Shown: piece by piece, positions 32,801 through 39,730 of the stretch
Position numbering within the stretch: position 1 is the first letter of the stretch
Layout of the letters: every line of letters begins with the position of its first letter
NCBI GenBank assembly: GCA_964383495.1
Contig: CAYLHG010000006.1
Location: forward strand, 1-64,000
Length of the DNA: 64,000 bases
Source of the DNA: CAWKDC01 sp964383495
GTDB taxonomy: Bacteria > Pseudomonadota > Gammaproteobacteria > JABCZS01
Reading direction: 5' to 3'
Translations under genes and position numbers: made by a program
The notes under the pieces: generated by a model
The model's database searches: none
The model's input: the letters and a program-made list of their open reading frames with translations, nothing else
Told to the model about the DNA's origin: nothing

Positions 32801-35729
32801 GCAACAGCGCATCCAGTCCGAGAGAATCTAGTTTTTTTTGAACATCACCTCTGCAATCGCGTTTGCAAGCCACACCTCGATACTGCGTAATAGATTCATT
32901 ACCTAACGTATAAGTCATCGTGCTATGACTATATTCCGCATCAGGGTCATCCCAGTAGCTATATTCATGTACATAAAAATCTTTATATTTATTGTAGCGC
33001 ACTAACTCTCGGTGCTCAGCGTCATAAGAAAACTGGGTGACTTCATTTTTAACATCATCTCTATTAAGTCCATAGTCTTTAGGCTCCCACGCTTTATTTG
33101 GATTAATAGCAGCACCTAATAGATTAATTTTTTGATAGAATTTTCTTTCTACGTATTTATCACCATGTTTATCTCTTAAGCTCTCAACAGCACACCCTTC
33201 CCCATCAATATGAGCAACAACTTCATTACGTTTATTATGAAATGTATATTCAACAATATCCTCAGGAGAATGATTAATATCAGATTTCACCGCTTCAACG
33301 CTACTTGGTAAATGCTCTATAGGATAAAAGACAGGGTTAGCAAAACGCTCAGTTACTTTGATGTTTCCATTTCCATCCCGAGTATAAGCAATAACGCCTC
33401 CATTAGGATAAATGGTTAATATTTCCAACCCATCTGAATTATAATAATGGTAAGTTATTCTATTATCGGAATCTGATTCTAAATTATTATCATCAATGTA
33501 TTTCCGAATTTCATTAACTGAGCATGACGTTTCTATCTTGGAGAGATCTATTTTTTTAGCATATTGGATTTCTCCCTTTATATTCCCTGTAATATCATAC
33601 ATCCTTTCCTTGATATATCCTTTTGAATTGATAAAGTACCTTACCCTGCCTAAATAATCATAAACATAACGATTAATACGATCATTTTCTACCGTTTTCA
33701 CTAATGTTATTTTTTCTAACCCATCTAGCGTTAATTTACTTGCAGTGTCTTTAATTTGCCGCTCAGCGTATTGAATTTTTTTAACAATTTGCCCTCTCTT
33801 ATTACGGACATACTCTGTAGCATATCCATCCTGATCAAACTCAATATTTGGTCTACCAAAGCCATCATATCGAATATATTGAAAACGTCGCTCATCTGTG
33901 GGGTGTTCCCATTCCTCAATACAATAAAGTCGATTTTGTTGTGTTTTGTGATAAACAGTTGTTTTTAATAATCGCTCAGGCTCTCCATTAATCGACCCAC
34001 GCTCTTCTTCTTTTGCAATATGACCACTACTCGTAAATTCTTTATCAACAACTAATCCAGATGGGAAACATATGGTTGCTTTGCTCCTTCCTCCATCTTG
34101 ATGTTGAGAAAAATTTGTTATCGTTTTATGACCGAAAAAATTCGTTTTCTCTACTCTTCTTCCAACGCCATCATATTGATTTGTTTTATTTTTATTAGAA
34201 TCATGATTATTACCAATGGCAATCACTTGTCCATGTATATCTGTCTCTTGACGCTCAACCCATTCATTTTCTGATACTCCTATTAAAGGACCACCATCTG
34301 ATCCTAACTCACTATAACATTTCGTTTCAGACAAATCCCCTCGGCTGTAAGAGTACACAGTAAGATGACTATTCTGCTGCTGTCCAGCTTGTTTAGACCA
34401 TGCATCCAATACTTCTTTTGTTGCTGTATCTCCATTAAAAAACGCATTGTATACATATTTCCTAATCAATTCTCTGGCATCATTATAAACATACTCCGTG
34501 ACCTGACGATCACTAGTCATTTTATATTTTGGTTGGTAAGGAAATTGCACATCATAAAAATATGAAGTGTCGAGAATATTTCCTTTCCCTATCTGAGTAG
34601 TGCTCTCTTTTAAAACCTGACCTTTGTCATTGCGCGAATAAGTCATCACTTTTTCAATATCTTGCTCTATCAATCTTTCTTCTTTTTTTAACCAGCCATG
34701 AATATCGTACTCATAATCAATTTTTGAATCATCGTTACAAGTGTATTTTGACAAATAATTAAATTCGTTATGATATTCGTAGCGGTGAATTATAGAATCC
34801 TTTCCTGATGATTGATGATGTATAAAAGCATTTAAACGATTATCGCTATACTGAAATCCCCAGCTCTGCCCATCATTAAAATTAATATTAGTTTCACCAT
34901 TTCGATATTGAAAGAGATAATTCTTTTCATCCTCTTTCATGCTGGCAATTCTATTATTCTCATAGACCCATGAAATCGCACAACCATTATCTTCTGTTAC
35001 ACTTTTAATGGATTGGGTCAGCTCATCGTAAGCATAACGAATATGATAATCTCTTTCTGGAAAACCCGGCTTTTGATAAGTCACTTTATCTAAACGGCCC
35101 ATCTCATCGTATGCATAAATCACATAAGACTGACCCTGCACTGTAATTTTTTCAATACGGCCAGCAACATAAATTATTTCGGCTATTTGCCCTGATGAAT
35201 TTTTAATACTTTTTAATTTTTCATTTTCATAATGATATTGAATGCGGCCTGATGCTGCATTTTCAATAGCGATAAGGCGGCCTGTGCTTTCAAAATATTG
35301 GCGCTCCCCAGTGGCCACTGTTTCCATGCAGCATTGATCATTTCCTACTGGCGTTAGCTTTATCTCTCCTTGATTTCCAGCATAGCTCACGTAAAAACCA
35401 TCCGGATTTTTTTTAAAAACAATTTTTGTACCATCAGCATGCGCAATAAATGGATCCCCATTAGCTTGAAAATCCATTGTTGGGGTGTTGCATATCCTCC
35501 AAGAGGCATCTTTATCCTGTGAATTGTAATATCGAGTTAAATGTGTACCTAATCCTAATCCAGATAACGTTAAATCTTCATGTTGAAGATGAAGCTGTCC
35601 TGTTTCAACATTGATATAGATTTTATCGGTTAAAGTATTTTGAGAGGGGTTATCCAGAACAGGCAAAGTGAGATATTTTTCAGAACTATCGAAAATACCT
35701 TTATCTCCGCCAGAAATAAAACTTGGCAT
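20802..35729 (-). CDS. Giant YD/RHS-repeat protein with LysM domain
   Basis: A single uninterrupted frame of 4975 codons. The start at 35729 (MPSFISGGDKG) is chosen because AAGGAG lies about 8 bp upstream; an ATG 8 codons earlier has no such site. Residues about 30-100 resemble the RHS N-terminal region (NVETGQLHLQHEDLTLSG). YD-type repeats (G..xxxxYxYD..GR/N) run to about 2430. A beta-rich non-YD region follows to about 3500, then a second YD stretch (about 3810-4350). A LysM domain (about 4429-4478, ENTTLRDVAKMYCFGHA to LPIGAKISIPYG) comes next, a Gly/Ala-rich hydrophobic region (about 4513-4570), a Pro/charged linker and a hydrophobic C-terminus (about 4929-4953). I see no canonical DPxG-type Rhs core. 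No signal peptide is evident. RHS/Tc proteins form YD shells carrying toxins; function and secretion route here are unknown. Confidence 0.85.
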   Translation of the reverse strand: MPSFISGGDKGIFDSSEKYLTLPVLDNPSQNTLTDKIYINVETGQLHLQHEDLTLSGLGLGTHLTRYYNSQDKDASWRICNTPTMDFQANGDPFIAHADGTKIVFKKNPDGFYVSYAGNQGEIKLTPVGNDQCCMETVATGERQYFESTGRLIAIENAASGRIQYHYENEKLKSIKNSSGQIAEIIYVAGRIEKITVQGQSYVIYAYDEMGRLDKVTYQKPGFPERDYHIRYAYDELTQSIKSVTEDNGCAISWVYENNRIASMKEDEKNYLFQYRNGETNINFNDGQSWGFQYSDNRLNAFIHHQSSGKDSIIHRYEYHNEFNYLSKYTCNDDSKIDYEYDIHGWLKKEERLIEQDIEKVMTYSRNDKGQVLKESTTQIGKGNILDTSYFYDVQFPYQPKYKMTSDRQVTEYVYNDARELIRKYVYNAFFNGDTATKEVLDAWSKQAGQQQNSHLTVYSYSRGDLSETKCYSELGSDGGPLIGVSENEWVERQETDIHGQVIAIGNNHDSNKNKTNQYDGVGRRVEKTNFFGHKTITNFSQHQDGGRSKATICFPSGLVVDKEFTSSGHIAKEEERGSINGEPERLLKTTVYHKTQQNRLYCIEEWEHPTDERRFQYIRYDGFGRPNIEFDQDGYATEYVRNKRGQIVKKIQYAERQIKDTASKLTLDGLEKITLVKTVENDRINRYVYDYLGRVRYFINSKGYIKERMYDITGNIKGEIQYAKKIDLSKIETSCSVNEIRKYIDDNNLESDSDNRITYHYYNSDGLEILTIYPNGGVIAYTRDGNGNIKVTERFANPVFYPIEHLPSSVEAVKSDINHSPEDIVEYTFHNKRNEVVAHIDGEGCAVESLRDKHGDKYVERKFYQKINLLGAAINPNKAWEPKDYGLNRDDVKNEVTQFSYDAEHRELVRYNKYKDFYVHEYSYWDDPDAEYSHSTMTYTLGNESITQYRGVACKRDCRGDVQKKLDSLGLDALLHQDSDAWEKYGHHYQFDGFRRCVKEINNQGHETQLIYNKRGDEKFRVNAEGEVKERAFNAFREVTEESIYLNRMHPGGNIDDFIQRCLTKGTMYQYYDTEGKVSKKIDEDGYVFYFEHNEFNEKSREVVSLYNDRWLIKAIDYHKMGNVKKESQTAYKNNNGEIGEVIESRIQIEKYYDTFSRVTKEIYGEKEKIFNFYDKKENKTHIRKKYPNIENKTMGEDIDYDAFNREIRREVFNSLHNMEEKHIHTTAYDANRHSKTIVSEGGGRKNIKTVLKNGFDEIIEEEFGDSQFNENRYNAEGKVLRKIKNNKECEEIHQYNTLGLVEKSINKNGTEIKFEYDKARRQIREKIWNTLQNPVAPYQFYEIINVWSVGSFLLEEHNLECKSEEEKRLVQLTMHKYSLRGDKRKTIEDAIESGIQRTTDYTHDILSNILNETISSPHRGVERVAHHEVDNFGRISNIIIDPNGLNIKIGKVLDKNNSVVKEVDGMGGETHHIYEDDNHSILTIRPSGVVIVKYYDIHKHVKKEVHFSKKFTKDQIVEVVTQNKTIDEVTEMLGGESLAKVSVNIYSADKHLMREERSLLYPVEYHRNNAGQELRRVQHEQEIMKVNDKYGHLAYEIDSLNYITRYIHDKSGNCLFEIRYANSLSERKRYTVEELDAIISKIGSEHDRFTYRAYDMMHREQFLLNAEGTLTVTQYNVMDNVTGKRVHDEKYLIPVGFTLKNYQALLMWADFDGNPVALGKWSQENSVPQIDHVRKNIFDGLGRMIISEDSLGSLNKFEYNLLDHVTKEVNRLGGITDHKYDRGGRISETSEPEREVTDIDSGTGEVLSQKNHRPKIIYRHNNNDKLIEKTEAAKTTQERKTFYEYDEDNNQKKEILHQVSIYQPQFDLNPNNMSERVESLVDLETESKFDAFSNVACRKTADGAESFDFYDFQNRLILSVDAELYVTKYIYDGYGNKYHIVRYSNSLDISARQSLHDGVSVEFVENEFLKKDEENDRFLTIDFDLLNRKIKLKEPPELYFDSNAKDAEDQYFEHGKETLLFYNSNSEIILKRLLMNPYENRYLDEYQYYNRIGTVIAQINPGLFLTVYGNISLQGEWRHKTEYSNALLPVQIELNKFSLSSLPVIDSKKDRVYLRELNGEGWVCQETECDLSVYYVDDSNEYDIHIGQQQSNKIKKIEHDAEGNEVMIQTGIVSGKPRTVCQFYNYASHQIFRLDAVRTVKLGDGIDQEGAPLTCFGYDVLNREVMVERKDMAIVLQGSTHQERQQYLISLIKQHQGAVIRDTVAFGKHDQPLMRFESNGLKTNMSYNAVKKLIKEWLNNRYYTLVQNTPELKEEQHTTLYDYSLRGYQSFERKYDRNSVTERYARNNSFGEVESEGVLYNGDLKPYIIAHSDEQNFVASDDKTYYFRNRSGMIVKSNSEDGVWKIFRVNPAGNVTAKITSQIHQLSQSKFTPKYIANCPKNDFQYTEYQNDNLGRTIKTKLPQFSQNKNPLFSTVFVGEPEAENKRNVFGNYAAIWQKPTSFNAKSRFKLKLKDSDPKYWKEYPVIVHENEMGVNLSGLVTDLYDYQIDFFHLTDIIENNEVPYASGKDVLAVVNQNQFGSKHLVCAMRSNTKMVVAGKTKDNKEGEITGLEIIHDIDPPAYVGVTLGQGEIYEANLDNLPSGTYKVRRADITKPVGDVFYPIFANDMTVLNSNTDYSAVYTEVSIEATVVVEEIYSIETDEGMRAPGDKDPLANMNHVYAYFMRIELSVMGSPDQNGSAQTFSLDVKYQSGNTETVRGRIERGKTVITDIEEKVYEERSSIKIYEEKIPIEDANDPNKIRSRVDYPSAIQNLSVKMFSAENTLSLLRSINYLKVFDADPNSTIIQLPNRPEMMSRSNIKPKKYLHVNLSLLKKEKNEKHVALKIGDKTIAADSVDGNYECFDLTELPPGPITCQYMGSSDEIHEEKQRHSNEKTYIDTRSETVKVQEASFSVTENMFLSLTPFVTLAKISQHAYGPFGSKKYNYIHMISVANKLPAEIYQDGEKLEYFIDYIDSDNRHASRLLYPNSGSNSSASFYAVMSNDDMLRPFKEYLPQFPIYDILPRFFGMYNPPIRGALVDSRVSGAHLDSLPYPSVIKNLRITNETRNMLLYNGMPYESMLTFVVTVNGFPAPNDAHPDYKKYFDYPDLMYYFNTDPSLTPDIVSMKVYYDEQYCGPAAINRLSGNLYAYSVDLRHFGIVDKSRLSFQFMSPHVINNYLVENPEFYVRSSIFTHLTVSEIPVRVSFLGSQSMYIRKWSEYEVLGMFGKKTYTEWAGENKVTSEVYVTSPFLEGEKRVTFKYILKSMTGKTAIYKSNYAYVKGYQQTYSQTVDSPKIQDINTPAQLLPYPQGVIEYEMAININGQWVVVYSSKPNDSYYYLLIKPLPVETDRIELHLQSQLENDQQHWKMVNSSQIKCQKGGVALLDATSLPIAQYQYRVRAFRADNSVIDLTTVAPGGVVDAQGYAYGKFVIAHTFGRIVQVPAPEPVELIAPIVEAAYDFKDNVILEKDAKGRETRYEYNKKDIRVRTIHPMTKVIKPDPDARLETFSDERFTRSNERFKMDQERFYLTKMFPSVNITFHQSKKCPSVRVTVCGLPAYAKSALDKSAQPFFDGFHVYVQCCIEDSNGTKEAVLISRKFLLNDLEYMDSSNSYKIDAIFINDEKKDFPKLKQDSNLHVEKIWVDGSHLSLRGTSILVKLFSLENEELIETEDTYGYDYVNKHQKTFLLAKPKKEGSKLTQIRLNNGTLHIPMSRNQGGIYIGKVPLDSPELMMDSKIEYQAESFRENNHIDTKIPVEIVENVSPIQEVYPNEFGEVVGERDANEHLHAFKRNGAGKIVTEFFPDNTKQISRQDIFGYDVWRLDPRGIEYRMTNNPQGVTTRLERGKNGDYATDIFFLDYHNHVVMHTDADGGRYLSRYNIHQQATHSVNPDNIQIIKLFDINGNVLFEKFDDNTNNLYYRNTFGHMVKNKDRGNVIFNHQYNFAMLPIESRSESQVGRNNAYYREGQRLPIFRMSHRYYSSNQLYMTYTQPYMEDNSSISLDKAIMLYRYNENSMNINERFWLNGVTLKDMVIDYSTLNRISFVADIDYKLSYYEDKAGNIRAIDFKSTDPSNPGELLDDVMLWYTFSPMNKVKKARHLRDPQGMLYESSRYRSSVAEYYQGNMASQRYFDEDRNAWITDNFHYGNQGYVSLITHSDDRETSLTHSKKGVLKNKITYLKTDLRIKLESTTVTCTPAGSLLTQQYAEGNGNSVKINKIFDLLQNLNGSRDGAGTLKRSQQEIYPHTADNGDPVKRITNSLAYDHVQFSVLTESKINLTTFFHDEEKSSTNYTQIYHTEYGTARKKVDGNDPARTAYYYAMPNKEVVYREEGNVNDPPNAKEVARTSTHQGRIIAQYERKKDEAMGRWEVESVNLPFSDNPFASQPLIVEITKENTTLRDVAKMYCFGHAEAAGWLQQQNPQYTVDEKLPIGAKISIPYGEKSQNHSYAAQLGNTVPSIAPYYVKIPKQPPSWKVFLPLAIGTVVTLIVAPQLSKLMGSKLLGAIAAGAAASAAGNLSAQAVANIVGIANSIDWEQLTASTVIGAMTAGISNAGYGLKGASDASKTLTAMHQAAMLNLAEQSYLLVTGQQSQFNWQGLVASTVMSATRSQMPNSLKEKKNLAEITEIMINQVLEEEVRSMVEGNAFRGSNIFAGAAKQIALYGVVKTTTSAMLLFSKSRQQPKMPQPPSLPKAPAENVPLRATRRKEEEIEAPSFELEQAALAQAKSQGASPAELKTLQKQMINKKYEQFLEQMIKPLMSKNDLSLEKRQQVSRQWMNLFAEYTAQFVHISQMTYLLPTQNRTVDGKSAAKDMMMEALDQRLTALDKVKGLEGTGKYFKSVTRKVDTTYKFGERMMDEDYMDSSTTSRVYCATTGVVADIVIDKGLHFLATRMASATVVGLLATETMNVAAAPFISDIAEFGGDKSQEICHKIFK

Positions 35730-35769
35730 ACACTTCTCCTTTATCATGATCACATGAATATCACAGAGG

Positions 35770-35799
35770 ATTCTACTATTAATATTTTCGAAATGTAAA
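35770..35799 (-). promoter_or_regulatory. Probable promoter of the giant YD-repeat gene
   Basis: On the minus strand, TTTACA and TAGAAT are separated by 18 bp, with the -10 about 40 bp before the ATG at 35729. Both hexamers differ from consensus by one base. The region is AT-rich, which raises the chance of a coincidental match. Confidence 0.45.
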
Positions 35800-35888
35800 C
35801 TTTAGTTATTGTACACGCGCTATCCCTAATTTTTGAATTCAGCAAACCTTCCCATGAAAAAGCTCCTCAACTCAGCTAAACTTACATT

Positions 35889-37181
35889 ATGAACACCACA
35901 CAACGCCATACAGCATCACAAAAAACACAGATGCATGTTCACCTCTCGCATGCGCTTCGCCTTATGGCGCTTTCTCAAATTGAATTACAAGCCCTCATCG
36001 AGGAGACCCTCAACGAAAATCTCTTGCTTAGTCAAGAGGTTAGCGACTCCTCCTACCCTACCCCTGTTACCGCCAACGTACGGGAACCTGCCGTTTACAC
36101 TGAGCCCTCGACTCTTTTTTCTATCCAAAACCCTACTTCCTTGCGTGATAAGCTTATGTGGCAATGCGACCTTGCTCACTTAACGTCAGAGGAGTATGAA
36201 GTTGCGCATGTCCTGATCGATGCCATTGATGATAATGGCTATCTCCTTGCCCCCCTAGACAGCTTATTTGATAAAAAGCAGTATTCCAAGCGCTTGAATA
36301 CATTAATATTGAATGCTTTAAATACCATTCAAACCTTTGAACCTGTGGGAGTTGGCGCTCGCAATCTAAAAGAATGTCTCTTGATTCAGCTTCAAGCCCT
36401 ACCGAATCAGGATGAAACCACCCGGCTGGCTCATGAACTGGTTCAACATCACCTAGAACACCTTCATAAACCCCAACCCCTCGCTAAAAAAGTAAATGCT
36501 TCCTCCAAAGACATTGAAAAAGCACTTGGCTTAATTCAAAGTTTAGATCCAAAGCCAGGCCGCCAAGAAGCTGATTATTTCACCGATCTAGTAATGCCAG
36601 ATCTCAAACTTGATTTTCATGATGGCAGGCCTAACGTGACCCTCATCCCCTATCCTCATTACGCTTTGAAAATCCATGAGCCCTATGCAGAACCTGCCAA
36701 AACACATCCTACATTGGCTCAAACATTACAAATGGCCAAACAATTTATTGAACAATTGAAAATGCGCCACCAAACATTGCTAGAAGTCGGGCGCGCTATC
36801 ATTGCGATTCAAAAGGATTTTTTTACCGAAGGCACACTCATGCTCAAGCCTCTTACCTTACAAACATTGGCCAATGAGCTGGGGTACCACCCTTCCACAT
36901 TGTCTCGGGTTACAACCCAAAAATATATAGATACCCCTCGCGGCATTTTCGAGCTAAAATACTTCTTTAGTGGCAGTATTAAGTCTGATGAAAAACACTG
37001 GGCTTCTACTGCAATTAAGGCTATCATTGAAGAGTTGGTAAACACAGAAAACCGCGAGCACCCTTTAACAGATGATGCTCTTACTGACCTGCTTCACGCA
37101 CGAGGCGTTAACATTGCGCGCCGTACTGTTACAAAATATCGTGAGGCATTACGCATCCCCTCTTGTGTTTATCGTAAATAA
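35889..37181 (+). CDS. rpoN: RNA polymerase sigma-54 factor
   Basis: A 430-residue sigma-54 that directs polymerase to -24/-12 promoters opened by enhancer-binding ATPases. Region I is recognisable (SHALRLMALSQIELQALIEE) though less glutamine-rich than usual. The core-binding domain follows. The DNA-binding part has TLQTLANELGYHPSTLSRVT and the RpoN box, read here as ARRTVTKYRE near the C-terminus. It is slightly short of the about 480 residues of E. coli. It leads the rpoN-hpf-ptsN-hprK-rapZ cluster on the plus strand, the standard context. Confidence 0.95.
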   Translation: MNTTQRHTASQKTQMHVHLSHALRLMALSQIELQALIEETLNENLLLSQEVSDSSYPTPVTANVREPAVYTEPSTLFSIQNPTSLRDKLMWQCDLAHLTSEEYEVAHVLIDAIDDNGYLLAPLDSLFDKKQYSKRLNTLILNALNTIQTFEPVGVGARNLKECLLIQLQALPNQDETTRLAHELVQHHLEHLHKPQPLAKKVNASSKDIEKALGLIQSLDPKPGRQEADYFTDLVMPDLKLDFHDGRPNVTLIPYPHYALKIHEPYAEPAKTHPTLAQTLQMAKQFIEQLKMRHQTLLEVGRAIIAIQKDFFTEGTLMLKPLTLQTLANELGYHPSTLSRVTTQKYIDTPRGIFELKYFFSGSIKSDEKHWASTAIKAIIEELVNTENREHPLTDDALTDLLHARGVNIARRTVTKYREALRIPSCVYRK

Positions 37182-37192
37182 GGAGTTAATAA

Positions 37193-37507
37193 ATGAATAT
37201 TACTATCAGCGGCCAACATATTGAAGTGACTGATGCACTCAAACACGCGGTAGAAGAAAAGTTTGCTAAGCTTGAAAAAGTGTTACAAAAAATCACCCAA
37301 GTTCACGTGGTGCTGCATGTTTCTAAAAATGAACATAAAGCAGAAGCTACGGTGAATCATAAAGGCGGGCAATTACGCGCATCTGCAGTAACAGAAGACA
37401 TGTATGCCACCATTCAAGAATTAGCAGAGAAACTAGAGCGCCAAGCAGTGAAATTTAAAGAAAAATTACATGACCACGGACATGGTCGCGAAGAAGATCA
37501 GGAGTAA
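37193..37507 (+). CDS. hpf: Ribosome hibernation-promoting factor
   Basis: A 104-residue short-form HPF/YfiA family protein that binds the 30S decoding centre in stationary phase and promotes inactive ribosome dimers. It begins MNITISGQHIEVTDAL and carries the family ending WAxIQELAEKLERQAVKFKEKLHDH (here ATIQELAEKLERQ). AAGGAG precedes the ATG by 7-8 bp. It lies 11 bp after rpoN, as is usual. Confidence 0.95.
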   Translation: MNITISGQHIEVTDALKHAVEEKFAKLEKVLQKITQVHVVLHVSKNEHKAEATVNHKGGQLRASAVTEDMYATIQELAEKLERQAVKFKEKLHDHGHGREEDQE

Positions 37508-37515
37508 AGGAACGC

Positions 37516-37968
37516 ATGCTACTCAAAGATGTTTTAGCGTTATCACGAGTGGAAATTAATAACGCCATCTCAGCGAAAAAGCGGTTGTTAGAGCATGTTG
37601 CCACACTTTGCGCCCCTACTGCTTCAGGAGATTTATTTTTTGAAGCTTTAATTGAGCGTGAAAAGTTAGGTAGTACTTCATTGGGACATGGCGTTGCTCT
37701 ACCCCATGCACGTGTTGCTCATCTTACGCAACCTGTCGCTATGTTCATACGATTAAAACAGCCAATTCAGTACGACAGCCATGACGGAGAGGCAGTAGAC
37801 TTAGTATTCGGCTTGTTTGTTCCGCAACACGAAAATGCTGCACATTTACAATTATTATCTCAAGTAGCTACTTGTTTGAATGAAGAATCTGTACGCACTG
37901 CATTACGACACGCCAAAACCCCTGATGAACTATGGACTATTCTCACATGCACCACAGCATCACACTAA
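37516..37968 (+). CDS. ptsN: PTS IIA-like nitrogen regulatory protein (EIIA-Ntr)
   Basis: A 150-residue EIIA domain of the regulatory (sugar-independent) PTS, which when phosphorylated or not modulates K+ transport and stress responses in other proteobacteria. The phosphorylation site is in SLGHGVALPHARV (the His after LP). The C-terminal half with VFGLFVPQHENAAHLQLLSQ is typical. It follows hpf by 8 bp and overlaps the hprK start. Confidence 0.94.
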   Translation: MLLKDVLALSRVEINNAISAKKRLLEHVATLCAPTASGDLFFEALIEREKLGSTSLGHGVALPHARVAHLTQPVAMFIRLKQPIQYDSHDGEAVDLVFGLFVPQHENAAHLQLLSQVATCLNEESVRTALRHAKTPDELWTILTCTTASH

Positions 37969-38882
37969 GTGAACTTTACCGGACACACAAAGCTAACCTT
38001 GCGTTAGATTGGAAATACGGGCAAGAATTTTCAGAAAAAGCATTGTGCGAATTACATGATGGCGATAAAACCACCGTAGGCTTTTTAAATTTCGTGCATC
38101 CTGCACATATTGTGATTCTGGGAACACAAGAGTTTCACTATTTAGCAAATTTAGATGTTGAAGCGTATAATCAAGCTATTGAGCGTTTATTTGTCACTCA
38201 TCCTATTTTGTTATTGATCTGCGAAGATCAAGAGCCGACAGCAGAAATGTTGCAACAAGCACAACTACTACAAACACCCATTTGGCAAACACATTTACAT
38301 GCTGCGGCTGTATTAAATCATTTATCACATTTTTTATCCATGGTATTAGCTCCTAGCACTAATATTCATGGTGTATTTATGGAAGTATTTGACCTGGGCG
38401 TGTTATTAACAGGTGAAAGCGGCGTGGGTAAAAGTGAATTAGCGTTAGAGTTAATTAACCGCGGGCATCGATTGATTGCGGATGACTCTCCTGTTTTTTC
38501 TCGCGATGCACCTGACTCTTTAACCGGCCGCTCCCCTGAATTACTCAAAGATTTTTTAGAAGTACGAGGCTTAGGCATTTTAAATGTACGCGCCATGTTT
38601 GGGAACACCGCTGTAAAAGATTGCAAAAAATTAAATCTTATTGTTCATATTGTCAATATTGCTGATCCTGTGGTTGCTAAAATTGACAGGCTAGAAGGCA
38701 TGCACCGCACACGTGAAATTTTAGGTGTTGATATTCCTGAGGTCACAGTCCCCGCAGGGCCAGGACGTAGTTTATCTGTGCTAGTAGAAGCATGCGTGCA
38801 CAATCAAGTGTTACGTAAAAGCGGATATCAAGCAAGTGACATTTTTGCTAATCGCCAACGGAGTGAGATGGGAAACGCATGA
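37947..38882 (+). CDS. hprK: HPr kinase/phosphorylase
   Basis: A 311-residue bifunctional enzyme that phosphorylates and dephosphorylates a serine of HPr. The start at the ATG giving MHHSITLSELY is chosen because homologs begin with this SIT..EL pattern; an ATG five codons earlier also exists. The Walker A loop reads LLTGESGVGKSELALELI. The family motif LLKDFLEVRGLGILNVRAMFG and the C-terminal AVKDC/KLNLIVH region are present. Start overlaps ptsN by 22 bp; stop overlaps the rapZ start (ATGA). No HPr gene is in the cluster. Confidence 0.93.
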   Translation: MHHSITLSELYRTHKANLALDWKYGQEFSEKALCELHDGDKTTVGFLNFVHPAHIVILGTQEFHYLANLDVEAYNQAIERLFVTHPILLLICEDQEPTAEMLQQAQLLQTPIWQTHLHAAAVLNHLSHFLSMVLAPSTNIHGVFMEVFDLGVLLTGESGVGKSELALELINRGHRLIADDSPVFSRDAPDSLTGRSPELLKDFLEVRGLGILNVRAMFGNTAVKDCKKLNLIVHIVNIADPVVAKIDRLEGMHRTREILGVDIPEVTVPAGPGRSLSVLVEACVHNQVLRKSGYQASDIFANRQRSEMGNA

Positions 38883-39730
38883 AACTAATCATTGTCAGCG
38901 GCCGATCTGGCTCGGGTAAAAGTATTTTATTGCGACACTTAGAAGATTTAGGTTATTACGTTGTTGATAATTTACCTTTTTCGTTATTGCCACAATTATT
39001 AGACACTTTAGCTAAAACACACAATACTATCGCAGTAAGTTTAGATAGCCGAAATTTACCAGAACACGCGCAAGAAACAGAAGCATTACTTCGCGAAATG
39101 GATAAAACACCTTTTAGTGTTGATATTATTTATTTAGATGCAAATGATTCTACGTTGCTTAAACGTTATAGCGAATCACGACGCAAACATCCATTGAGTA
39201 ACGCCACTGTATCTCTACAGGAAGCCATTGCAAAAGAAAGAGCACTGCTTGACCCTATCGTCAATAAAGCAGATTTAATGATAGATACGCACTCACTTCG
39301 CGCACAAGATTTAATGAATATTTTACGTGAGCGCGTCTTACCACGTGATGCACATTCGCTATCATTGCTTTTTCAATCTTTTGGCTATAAATACGGCATA
39401 CCACGTGATGCAGATTATGTTTTTGATATCCGATCATTGCCCAACCCCTATTGGGAAGCAACGCTACGCCCTTTAACTGGTTTAGATAAACCAGTTGTTG
39501 ATTTTTTAACACAGTATGATAGCGTTAAAGATATGGAGCAATCGATCACTGCGTTTTTAGAAAAATTCATTCCTACCTTTGAAGCTGATCGTCGCAGTTA
39601 TTTAACAGTAGCGATAGGCTGCACCGGCGGACAACATCGGTCAGTATATATGGTAGAAAAACTAGCTGAACATTTTCGAAAATCGTATCCCAGTGTACAA
39701 GTTCGTCATCGTGAGGTGAAATCATTGTAG
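38879..39730 (+). CDS. rapZ: RapZ, RNase adapter / nucleotide-binding protein
   Basis: A 283-residue P-loop protein that in E. coli binds GlmZ/GlmY small RNAs and guides RNase E to tune GlmS levels. Walker A is IIVSGRSGSGKSILLRHLEDLG and the characteristic GYYVVDNLP follows. The C-terminal domain has FVFDIRSLPNPYW (here YVFDIR) and the nucleotide-like IGCTGGQHRSVYMVE. Position after hprK and before an EIIA gene is standard. Confidence 0.95.
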   Translation: MKLIIVSGRSGSGKSILLRHLEDLGYYVVDNLPFSLLPQLLDTLAKTHNTIAVSLDSRNLPEHAQETEALLREMDKTPFSVDIIYLDANDSTLLKRYSESRRKHPLSNATVSLQEAIAKERALLDPIVNKADLMIDTHSLRAQDLMNILRERVLPRDAHSLSLLFQSFGYKYGIPRDADYVFDIRSLPNPYWEATLRPLTGLDKPVVDFLTQYDSVKDMEQSITAFLEKFIPTFEADRRSYLTVAIGCTGGQHRSVYMVEKLAEHFRKSYPSVQVRHREVKSL

